From Oxyruncus cristatus (lineage: Eukaryota > Chordata > Aves > Passeriformes > Cotingidae), in NCBI GenBank assembly GCA_013399855.1, contig VXAY01003767.1, positions 1,017,730 to 1,081,729 on the forward strand: DNA of 64,000 nucleotides. Direction: 5' to 3'. The position numbers and the translations under genes were made by a program. This document shows, one piece after another, positions 1 to 10,300 of this stretch (its first letter is position 1; every line of letters starts with the position of its first letter). The notes under the pieces are model-generated. The model was not told the origin of the DNA. It saw only the letters and a list, made by a program, of their open reading frames with translations, and ran no database searches.

Positions 1-757
1 AATTGGAGTCTAATCTACTAGAGAGCAGCTCTACAGAGAAGGATTTGGGACTTTTGGTGGGTGACAAATTGACCATGAGTTGGCAGTGTGCCCTTGAAGA
101 CAGGAGGGCCAATGGCATCCTGGGGTAGTTTGGGAATAGTGTGGCCAGCAGGTCAAGGAAGGTGATTATCCCCTTCTACTTGGCCCTAGTGAGGCCACAT
201 CTGGAGTGCTGTGTCCAGTTCTGGGCTTCTCAGTAAAAGAAAGACAAGGAGCTACTGGAGAGGGTTCATCAGAGGGCTACAAAGATGATTAGGGCTCTGG
301 AGCATTTCTTTCATGAGGAGAGACTGAGGGAGCTGGGCCTGTTTAGTCTAGAGAAGAGAAGACTGAATGAGGATCTCATCAATACATATAAATATCTCAA
401 AGGCAAGTGNATGGGGATCTTATCAATACATATAAATATCTCAAAGGCAAGTGCCAAGATGATGCTCCCAGACTCTTTCTGGTGGTGCCCAGCAACAGAA
501 TGAGGATTAAAAGCCATAAACTAAAACACAGGAAGTTTCACCTCAACATGAAGAAGAACTTCTTTACATTAAGGGTGGCAAAGCACTGGAACAGTCTGCC
601 CATGGAGGTCATGGAGTCTCCCTCTCTGGAGTAGCAGAAAACCCATCTGGATGCGTTCCTGTGTAACCTGCTCCAGGTGACCCTACCTTATCGGGGGGTT
701 GGACTATGTGCTCTCCAGAGGTCCCTTCCAACCCTAAAGATTCTGTAATTCTTTGAC
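1..757 (+). mobile_element. CR1 LINE, 3' part (truncated, one N inside)
   Basis: This is the 3' part of a CR1 non-LTR retrotransposon, covering the end of the reverse transcriptase ORF and the 3' UTR. Seen: the order of blocks typical of CR1, namely 'ctacagagaaggatttggga', 'gaggccacatctggagtgctgtg', 'agagactgagggagctggg', the lysine-rich 'cacaggaagtttcacctcaac' region, 'cttccaaccctaaag', and a tail of two degenerate 8-mers (attctgta, attctttg) at about 740-757. The frame 285-503 still gives the family-like start [20 protein letters not shown]. Stops and frameshifts make it dead. The element runs off the left edge of the window. The copy carries a 39-bp duplication around one N at 410 (see finding). 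Confidence 0.93.
371..453 (+). repeat. 39-bp direct duplication flanking a single N
   Basis: The segment 371-409 is repeated at 415-453 with one mismatch (position 377 c against 421 t). The only separating bases are an N at 410 and 'atgg'. CR1 copies have this segment once, so the second copy is extra. A lone N at the junction points to an assembly join of overlapping contigs rather than a true tandem repeat. Confidence 0.9.
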
Positions 758-3020
758 TTTTTTTCAAATCTCTTGGCTGTTCAAGTGAGATTTCTTTCCC
801 CGTCACCTGTTAATTTCTATTCGAAGAGCCACAGTTACAAAAGATGTTTTATTCATCCAAGTCACATATTGAGCATTTTTACTAGATCTGTTTAACTAAG
901 ATTTTTCTTTAGAGAAGTAGTATTATTTATTGCACTCCTCAAAACTTTTGTTAGAAATATTTTTTCCTAGGAGTTTCTCGAAGTATTCAATAGAAATATG
1001 ATATTAAATTGAATTTAAAGAAAATCTGATTAATTTTGCTTTCCATGAAAAGCAAATTTTCCATTTATTTTGATTTAGTCTTATTTTCTCCATCTGAGTT
1101 GAGAAATGGAAGTTTTAAACAACCCTTGTCTTAAATTCTCTGGTTTCCCTCATTTTTTTAATTCAAACAGATAATTTCCACAATAGTTTCTCCCTCTGAC
1201 AATTTTTCCTGTATTCTTTACTCAGCTCATTTTAGGCAAGAAATTTTTCCACGTCCAAAGCTTTCCATTGATTTTAAAATTTCCCTTCCTGTCTCTCCCT
1301 TATCTAAGACAGAGAAATTGCTAATTGTTCTTCAATCTGATGTGTACACATAACCGAATTTCAGGATCTTTCAGATGCTTTGCAGCTTTTCTGGGTGAGG
1401 AAAAATATTTTATGATTGGCTATGTGGCTCTGCAATCTGCCTACAAGCCACTTCTTTAAGCCACATTTAAGACTTTAAATCTCATTTTAATTTCTTCCTC
1501 AGTTCTCTTTATAATTTCTCTAAGATGGTTTCAGATACTCTTTTAGCTTTCTCTCCTCTGGGAAGATTTTATCAATATTTGGACAGTTTTAGTTATGTGA
1601 AATCTTTTTTATGAATGAAGCAGAAGCTTCACATTACCTTTCACACACTCTCCCTCCAACTAGATGAAAACATTCACAAACTTACTCTTCTAGAAAAAAG
1701 AAATAAATATGTGCCAGAGGCTTTGTATTACTTTTCAATTTTTAATCATCTGCAGAAATCACTCAGTAAAACAGGTCACTAAAGAACATGTATCCTACAT
1801 CTCCTCAGGAACATAAGCAGATGTGGACTTCAATGAAAATATTGCATGTTTCTTCTCACTGCAGTATGAGAATTTAATGGTATTTCAGAATACAATAATA
1901 TTGATACTAAGATTTCATCTATTTCTTTACTGTATCTTGATGTATTTAGGGAATAAGTTTGCATGCTGAAACTAGTTACCCACCAGACAATTAATTGCCC
2001 TGGGGACTCCTGAATTTTATGAACTATCTCTTTTGGAGGAAGTTTAATAATGTGAAATTTTAAGAACTAGAGAATGCATTTAAAATAAAAAGAGATTTAC
2101 ATTGTATTCGGAATATTAGCATGACTATTTCAGTTTTAAAGCAAAAGTGTACTTTAAAATGCTGATATTAATTCAGATGCTAAATTTGCATAACAGCTAT
2201 TGATTTATTGTCTTTGACTTCTACTGTAATATTAAATGCACTAATAACTCATTTAAGATATTTCCTAAAAATCATACCTGACAAATAAATATATTTATCA
2301 GTTGCACTGGTGTATGTAGACTAACAAATACGACATATAGGCTTAGGTTCTGAGACATAATTGTTAATGCATTTCAGCTTCAGTAGCAGCCTTTAGAAAC
2401 TGTTATCTCACACTTAGCATTAAGATATTTATATGACAGACATTGGTGACATACATGTATGTCTGTATATAATTCTAGTCTGTAACTAGAATTTATTACT
2501 CCACATAAGAGCTTTTGAATATTTAATAAGATTTTAAAGGATTATAATTTCCCTTTATTTGTTTTATTTTTTATTAATTGAAAAACTTAATTACATTATT
2601 GAAAAATTATGACAAAAACAAATAATATGTAGGATTGATGATGATTATGGTCTTCAAATTCTACAGACAATAAATTATTAACTAATGCATCAATTTATTA
2701 TTGGCTCACAGAATAAAGAATATATGGTATGCTTCATCTAACTGTTTATGGTCTTTCAGTTATTACTTTGGAGCCATTTGTTCTGACATGATCTTTCTGA
2801 AAGGCTTAATTGGTACTTTTTAAAAGCTGCCTATTTATCATTATACTGGTTTTGCATTTATGGTATCTTTATTCCTCTTTACTGTGTCCACTGTTGTGAA
2901 GTTATTACTGAAATAATTATTTATTCATTACTTAACAATATGAGCAACCTACTATTTTTGCATCATAGCTTTCAGGGGCTACCAAATTCCGCTTGAACAC
3001 GATCATGTTCTGTGGCTCAT
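758..3020. other. Unassigned AT-rich DNA
   Basis: No open frame longer than chance, no repeat family recognised and no splice-site cluster. The stretch is full of short A and T runs. I see nothing I can name in it. Confidence 0.6.
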
Positions 3021-3024
3021 TGTA

Positions 3025-4036
3025 CACGATATCTGGCTTGGAAGATGAGAGGAAAGCAGTGGGTATTTATTTTCTACCTTGACTTAAGGAAAGCTTTTAA
3101 CACTGCCACCTATCAGGTCGTCACATGAAAGCTGATGAAGCATGGACTGGATGAGCAGCCCACTTAAATGAACTGAAAACTGGCTGAACAGGTGGTCTGA
3201 GAGAGTGGTGGTCAGTGGCATGAGGTCTAGGTGGAGGCCAGTGTTGTGCTCCAGGAGTCCAATCCTGTTCGACTACTTCATTAATGATCTGGATGATGGG
3301 TCAGAGTGTAATCTCAGAAAATTTGCTGTTGACACAAAATTGGGAGGAGTGCCTGATACACTAGAGAGTGCTGCCATCCAAAGGGCTGGTAACAAGCTGG
3401 AGAAATGGGCTGATTGGAACCTTATGCAGTTCAACAAGGGGAAGTACAAAGTTGTGCACCTGGAGAAGAACTACCCCCAGGAACCAATATATGCAGGTAA
3501 CTGCCAGGAAAGCAGCTTTGCAGAAAAGAATGCTGGGGTTCTTGGTAAACAGCATCAACATGAACCAACAATGTGTGCCTGTGGTAAAAAAAGGCTAATG
3601 GTATTCTGGGATGCATTAAGAAGAGCGTTTCCAGCAGGTCAAGATAAGTGATCTTTCCCCTATACTCAGCACTGGTGAAACCACACCTGGAGTGCTGTTT
3701 ACAGGGTATATAAATAGCTGCAGGGAGAGTGCAAAGAAGACAAAGACAGGTTCTCTTCAGTGGTGCCCAGTAACAGGACCAGAGGCAATCCTGAAACACA
3801 GGAGATTCCATATTAACATCGGGAGACACTTTTTTTGCTGCAAAGATCACCAAGCACTGGCACAGGTTGCAGAGAGAAGTTGTGGGGTCTCCATCCTTGG
3901 AGACACTCAAAGGCATATGGAGAACATCTTGAACAATGAGCAATAAGTGACCCTGCTTGAACAGCAGGTTTGAACCACGTGAACTCCAAAAGTCCCTTCC
4001 AACATCAACCGCTCTGTGATTGTATGGTTCTTCGAT
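3025..4036 (+). mobile_element. CR1 LINE with degenerate RT domain
   Basis: A second CR1 copy on the same strand, starting farther upstream than the first. Seen in order: 'taccttgacttaaggaaagc', which encodes the conserved DLRKAF-like RT block; a frame at 3205-3651 with LFDYFINDLDDG, then FAVDTKLGG, then the QFNKGKYKVVHL block; and a 3' region ending 'cttccaacatcaaccgctctgtgattgtatgg' at about 3996-4026. In CR1 reverse transcriptases the catalytic motif is FADD; here the first D is V, so the polymerase would be inactive even if the frame were intact. Near 3703 the sequence jumps from 'ggagtgctgtttaca' to 'gggtatataaatagctgcag', omitting the part that other copies in this window contain (compare 210-380). 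The 5' edge is approximate. Confidence 0.92.
3205..3651 (+). pseudogene. CR1 reverse transcriptase fragment (inactive)
   Basis: An open frame of 148 codons inside the CR1 copy. Residues about 20-50 hold the palm-domain segment LFDYFINDLDDG and the active-site block FAVDTKLGG, where FADD is expected. Residues about 65-90 hold EKWADWNLMQFNKGKYKVVH, a part well conserved in CR1 RT. The N-terminal 15 residues are from a shifted frame, and the C-terminal third departs from the family because of frameshifts. No endonuclease domain is present. This is a dead remnant, not a gene. Confidence 0.85.
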
Positions 4037-4039
4037 ACT

Positions 4040-6329
4040 ATGCTCTAGCACTAGCTGTGCTCCTGTTTTAAAATCTGAGTCAATATTAACTTTCATCTAA
4101 AAAGGTCAGAATCACAGCTATAGGTAAAAAAATATAAAAATATGTCCTTTATGCTCCTTCCATTTTCTACTGAGATCATGAGAAATGCTGTGGAAAAAAA
4201 CCACTTCAAAGTTCCTAATTTGATGATACATGTGGCTGAACTTCCTTTCAGACTGTGAAACTTTTATATTGAACTGTAAGAAACTGAAATCTTTTGTTAG
4301 ACCAAATCACCATTTCTAATGAAGTTCCAGTTTGAGAAGAAAGATAGTGGAGAAACAGAATTAATTTCCAGGCTGCAAGTTTTTCCAAACAAATTGCATC
4401 CTTCAAATTAATCTTGAAATATGTTCAAGGTCACTGAATAGTAAAAACCAATGAGACAAGAAATAATTTTGTTCGATAGAAATGGTTTGTTAGAATAAAT
4501 TACGACTGGCCTTTTTAGCTCATCCTGAGAAGACAGATATTATTTGTTTAAAAGAGGGAGGTCTGGACCATCTCTTATGAATTAATCTGATTAAAAATTT
4601 GGATTTCTTCTGTGAAATAAATTAAAACTCTTTATCTCTTATTTTTATCCTAAATCAGTGTTAAAAGTTGTCATTGTCCACAGAATTCCAAAAATATAAA
4701 CACCAAACATTGCAGTGTCTATTTTCACATAAGCATACAAAGCCAAATACATATTTTCTTTCATTTCTAGGATAAAAAAAAGATTGCCTTTACTTAACCC
4801 ATTGAACTTTTTCTACCAACGATAACATAAATTCAGAGATGCCAATTTACATGTTTTTTGTCCTCAGGAGATGAGGCTACCTGATGGAAATGTCACAAAT
4901 TAACATTTAGATCAACCAAAGGGGAGACTGGTGTGTCACAGAAAATACATTTCAAATGCAAATATTAGCTCAGAGAAGAGACTGGAAACATGAGGCAGAA
5001 GCTGAGGTGTTGTGACATTCAGGGGCTCACAGACAGATTTCCATTTGATCAACTTTAAGTGGCTCAAATTAGCAAATAAAATGTCTTAATCAAAGTTAAC
5101 CTGATCAAAAATTAGAGAAAGTAAGAGACAGAAGAGGGGCAGAAAAAGTATTAAAAGCAGGCAATAAAACATTCAGGAGTTATTTTCTAAGACTTTGGAG
5201 TAAGTCAAAACATAAGATAAAAGATAAAATGATCATTTTACCTTTTGATTTTCAATTGAGTTTACTTTTTCACTCAGTTTAAATGACTTTTTAACATGAA
5301 CTTCATACTGTTTCAAGTTAATTAACTGCATCTTATTGCAAGCGAAATCAACATTTCAGTTCAACATTACAGACTTATTACCCTGCTAAGAAAAACTGAC
5401 ATTCTCTGCATAATTGAAAGTAGCTCATCTCTCACAAATAAAGCAACTTCTAGTTTTCTTAATATTGCTTAACGTAATCAACAGTACAATTAGAAATATA
5501 GAAGAAAACTCAATCCAAACCTCCAGCCATTAAAAAAAAAAAAAAGGAGATTGATACATCATTTTCATTGTATAAGAAATACAAGCTGACAGAAGGCATC
5601 TAAATTCAACTTTGGTAGTGCATGGTTTGCCCTATTGACTGTAACAACCATTTTTGGAAATAGCTGTAGTCCATACCTAAAACGCATTCCTATTATTTTC
5701 TTCTCAGCCCCCAGGTTTCCCATGCTTTGTTCTTGTTCAGATCAAAAAGTGCTGAGTTTGCTCACTTGACCAGCCTGAGAACTGATAAAACTGTAAATAG
5801 TAACATTTATAGATTTGGTCGTTTGAAGTCCAGAGTGCTTTTGTTCTACTGCTTATTGATACACTTTTTAAAATTTGTACTCCAACTTTCAAATAGATAG
5901 GCAGAAGCACAAGCTTACATGTAAAGTATAATTCCATCAAAATCCCAATTTTGTATGATTAATTGTATACAATTAAGCTGGTGAATAACCCTTTACAGAA
6001 GCAAGACTGCAGGAGTACTGAAGTAAACATAGTTTGAATTTAGTAACTACAATAACCCAGAGATTACTAAACACAGGAACATATCTCTGCCCTTCTTAAG
6101 TATTTGCAAATTTAAATACTACTTTTTATTAAAATAATATCAGAACAATATTTCTTTGGATTTTTTTTTTCACATGGGCACTTTAGGGAGGATGAACCTC
6201 CTTTAGAAAATGATTTTTTTAAAAAGTATTAGCTTTCTTTTTCTAAGAGAGGAAAGTTGACAACAACACAATACGGGATGGCAAGAACATTAATGAATTA
6301 TAGGAAAATGACTGATTGTATTCAGAGAG
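4040..6329. other. Unassigned AT-rich DNA
   Basis: No gene or repeat family recognised. A 13-nt A run lies near 5532. No open frame stands out. Confidence 0.6.
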
Positions 6330-7375
6330 AAGAGGACAATGTGGAATTTTTATAATATGAAACTGACTGAGGTGGCATTTTAACATGAGCTTCAGGGAGG
6401 CAGCAGGCTTCCTTAAGCGGGTCCAGGCTTTCTGCTCTCTCCAGAAGGGAGTTTCCTATGACAGTGACCCTTTCTATTTTCTTTATGGAAGTAGTTTTGA
6501 CAGAGGGTGTGGGCCAACTTAACCTCAGTGACACCTCTGTGCTAGATGAACCATCATCCTGGTTATTGTTTGGCTCCACTTGCAAAGCCCCATACCTACT
6601 ATGTGAGAGCACCTGGGCAGTCACAGAGGTGCCACACGTGCTTCAATGGGCAGGAACTTGTCACCATTGCCCCTTGGCCCTTCTGTCATGGAGTTCAGCC
6701 AGGCGGCCGGAGAACAGGGAATCCTCCATGCCAGGTGTGCTGTCTGCCTTTGGGACCTGTCCCAGGGAAGGCAAGGTGTGGTTCCAGCTGTGTGGGTCTC
6801 TCTCACTCCCTGATAGTCCTAAATCTTCTCACCCCCTTCCCTCCTCTGTCACTAAGTGGGGGAGTTCCTCCACCTGGATGCACCTTCTTACAGTACTGCT
6901 GTGAGTGGGACATTCCCTGCAGCTTGCACCCAGCTGGCAGCATGTCCCCTCTGGAGCTCTGTCTCAGCTGCCTCAGTCATGGTGGATGCAGACCTTAAAA
7001 AGACAATAGCTTTTTGCCAAGTGGGTACCATTACACCCTGGTCGAGCTGGCGGGGCTACAGGGCCCTCCCTGCCTCCCAAATTGCCACCCCATGCCCTTG
7101 TTTACTAGTGCTTCCTAAGGGCTTCATATATAGGTGAGGGACGGTCTTGGCTGCCATTGCTCCTGACCGTGCTCAGGTGTCATCAGCCTCTGTCACATCA
7201 GCTGAGAGCTCCTGGAGGCTCTCTCAGCTCCCCCAGAGGTAATTCCAGTTTGGGAAACCCTCCTATTCACCACACTTCAGGACTCCTCCGCAATGGTTCA
7301 GCCCCAGAACCTCTCACCTTGGTGATTCTGCTGCCCATGGGGGTGGCAAGAGCAGCATATAGATAGCCTTGACTC
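6330..7375 (-). mobile_element. CR1 LINE 5' half: 5' UTR and ORF1 remnant
   Basis: A block clearly richer in G+C than its flanks. Read on the minus strand it resembles the front part of a CR1 element. The minus frame 6322-6624 contains SRYGALQVEPNNN, then RVTVIGNSLLER, then EACCLPEAHVKM. This matches the ORF1 protein of avian CR1, whose C-terminal part is an SGNH/GDSL esterase-like domain (known for CR1 ORF1): a GDSLLRG-type block followed by a CCLPGA-type block. In this copy the GDSL aspartate is N and the CCLPGA glycine is E. Upstream on the minus strand (about 6700-6850) an IRE-stop-ER pattern and the HTAGTTPCLPWDRSQRQ stretch fit the linker of the same protein in another frame. About 6990-7375 would be the 5' UTR. 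Unlike every other CR1 copy here, it lacks the 3' half and tail. Several frameshifts and stops are present. An alternative is an ERV fragment, but the esterase motif argues against it. Confidence 0.72.
6377..6624 (-). pseudogene. CR1 ORF1 esterase-like domain remnant
   Basis: The most readable part of the antisense CR1 5' half. The 100-codon minus frame starts MTAQVLSHSRYGALQVEPNN and reaches the nucleophile block VTVIGNSLLER at residues about 52-62. In active SGNH enzymes the serine of GDSL is the nucleophile; the serine is still here, while the neighbouring D has become N. The frame leaves CR1-like sequence after EAHVKM, at about position 6377. No host function is suggested. Confidence 0.68.
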
Positions 7376-7384
7376 AAACTCAGC

Positions 7385-10300
7385 TTGCAGTTTAAATGCA
7401 CCTTTGTTGACTCCAAGGAAAGACTTTCCTCTTCAGAAGCTGAAGCATCTGAAGATATACACCATGTCTATGAATTCCAGCTGAGTCTCTCGGTGCCAGT
7501 TTATTCTATGCTCTGATTGCTACTCATTACCTACTTCATAGTGTATACTTAAAGAATCAACCCGATGATCTCAGCAAATCTGCAAGTAGGATTTGACTGG
7601 TCCACGGTCATAAATTTTTCTGCCAATTTATCTCACATCTTAAAATATATTTGGGGATAACTTTTCCAATTTTGGGAACATAGCTAATTAATCACAAAGG
7701 TCAAATTTTTAATTTTTGCTTAGGGTTTATAAACAAAGTCAAGTCTAATATTGTTACTCTGAGAAGTAAAATATTGAATTAATTTTATTTTCCTTTTCCA
7801 TTTAATTATTGATTATTTTCCGTTCCCAAGTTCTTTAGTCTTTGAAATGTGAATTTATTATTTTAATGTGCCCCTGTCTTAAAGCATTTTTTCTTTTTTT
7901 TTCCTACGAAAAATAATTTTATAATGCACAAGCAATGCTTTTGTCTCAGTGTAAAGCAACATAAATCTTGTCAGGATGCCTTTTTGGAGGAAAAATGAAA
8001 AGTGTTTGTTCTAAACAAAATTTTTAAGGTGTAATTAATCTCTTGTTTACATAGAAGAAAGTTGTTATTTTTTGTTTCTAGATATAAATATTCTGGTCTA
8101 ATTATAATGGATATACACTGTAGGCTGGAAAATAACTTACCAGAATTATTACTTTGTCATGATATTAGATCCAAAAATAAATAGTCTGGGAAAACGGCAT
8201 TAAAGGTTTTGTGTGTTTGTTTTGTTCTCGTTTTACTTTTAAATATTCAGTGAGTGTGCAGAATTTTCTTTGAGAATGAACTCCTAAGGGTTTTCAAAGC
8301 TATACATAAACTTTCTGCTATTTCCAGTGAAAACTAAGAGGACACTGTGCTCCCACTTTGTGACATTCAAGGACTGTGATTTGCAGGACAAGAAGTAGAT
8401 GAGGGAACTGGAAATTTTAGGAAACTAAACGCCTTAATATACTAGTTATCTAATGCCTAACTTTTGTTCTGCTAATCTACTCTTCAGAATAGTCATTCCT
8501 CCCAAGCTTCCTGTTTGCCACCTAACAGAACAGTCCTGTCATATAGACAAATCTGAAGATTTTGAGAGTCATGTAAGACATAACTATACTTCAGTCCACA
8601 GTCAGGTCTTCCTATAGTAAAAAATATATTTCGTAATGATGAAGAAGGGACCACACCTTATGTTGACCAGAAGATGGCTGTCTTTTGTATAACCCTAGAA
8701 AATAAATATTGTAATGAGCTCAGTTGGCCTCTGGATGGCATGGTACCGTCACACCGAAAAGGACAAAAATCTTTTCCCAATCAGTTAAAAAATGGTTTAA
8801 AGAAAAAGTGCTCAGAATTAATTCTAAGTTGGGTTGTCACGTCATATTTTACATGATAACTGAGAATATTACAGTCGTATTCTGTATTTGTTAAATTATT
8901 TAATTATTAGAAATATTTTTCTTTTTTGTAGACCAGAAAGACCCACCAGTCACTAGTGTTCATGGGCTTAGCTTCACTCCACTTTAAATATTACTCTTCT
9001 TTTGTGTACTCTCGACCAGCATACTATATTGGACTTTCAAGCTAGTCAAACATAACATTGCAGTGTATCTAAACCTAAGAAAATAATTTAACAATACTAA
9101 TACTCAGCTTTATAGAGATAGCTTATTGTAAATATGACTGGAAATATCTTTCTTTAACAAAGGAAACTTCTTCATGAGAAGTTGTCAGAAATACTAGACC
9201 CGAAATATTTTTTAATTTTTTTTATATTTAATATTTAAAATATGTATTTCATCCTAGCTTTTAGGTGAATTAGTGACAGATATCACTCTAAATAAATCCA
9301 GTTTCTGTCTCTCCATGGAAATGTTCGTTAGTTAATTTTTTGTAACATATTAAGATTACAGTATGTTATTGCTATTAGTAATTAAATGCAGCTGTTTTTA
9401 AAGGCGGAAGACCTTCCTTTCACATCTGGTAATAAATAAGTGTTCTACAGCTTTTGCTAGAGGTGTAAAACTACTTTCCCTTTGAAAGATATATAAGCTT
9501 GAGGTAGAGAAAGCTGTTGGCCATTATGAAAATGAGTTAGATGCTTTAATTTTATGCAAAAGCATATAACTTGGATGTCAGGAGCCAGCAGGATTTTAGT
9601 GGCTCTACAATTTGTAGGCTCTGATATAAATCTGGATAACTATTGCTCTGCTATTTAGGTTTGCCTTGTAAATCTTACTGTAAATCATTCAAAACTGGCT
9701 CTTATTTGTGATTTATAAATTTGGAAGGAGGTGGTTTAACTACAGTGCAGACACCCTCTCAAGTTTCTATGGGCTATAGTAGCAAGTGACACTAGAAATA
9801 TGTAAGTCTTATTCTAAGTATTATATAGGTAGAGAATGATTCAGGAATATTTCTGTAGCAGTCAGAGCTACAGAAAGGCGCAAAGTCACTGGGCAAACAT
9901 ATATAGTCTCTGTTCCTTATGTAGGACTTCTGAAACTTGGTGTAGGGAAAACTAGATAAGGGAGCAAATGTGGCACAGTGATGCTGCTTTCTAAGTCCAC
10001 AATACTATGGAAATATGGAGAAAATACTAGTTATTTTTCTTCTTTTCTGGTGAGTAGTTTGTGGACTAGGATATCTGCCTGTATTCAAATCACTTCCACC
10101 ATTTGCCCTGTTCACCTCTTGCCTTGGTCTCTGTATAACCTGCTCTTCTCCCTGTATCTGCTGTGAAGGAAAGGGAGCTACAGTATTGCAGACCATAAGA
10201 ATAATTTCTTCTCTATGAAAACTATAATTCTTCAAATAATCAGTTGGGGATTCTCCCTCAAGAACTGTATCACTCTCACTGTTGTGTTGCTCTTGTTGTC

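Noticed and set aside
3431..4096. 221-codon minus frame
   Set aside because: Antisense of the CR1 copy on the plus strand; no motif of its own.
6458..6998. Plus-strand frames of about 150 codons
   Set aside because: Shadows of the minus-strand CR1 ORF1 remnant; GC-rich DNA lacks stop codons.
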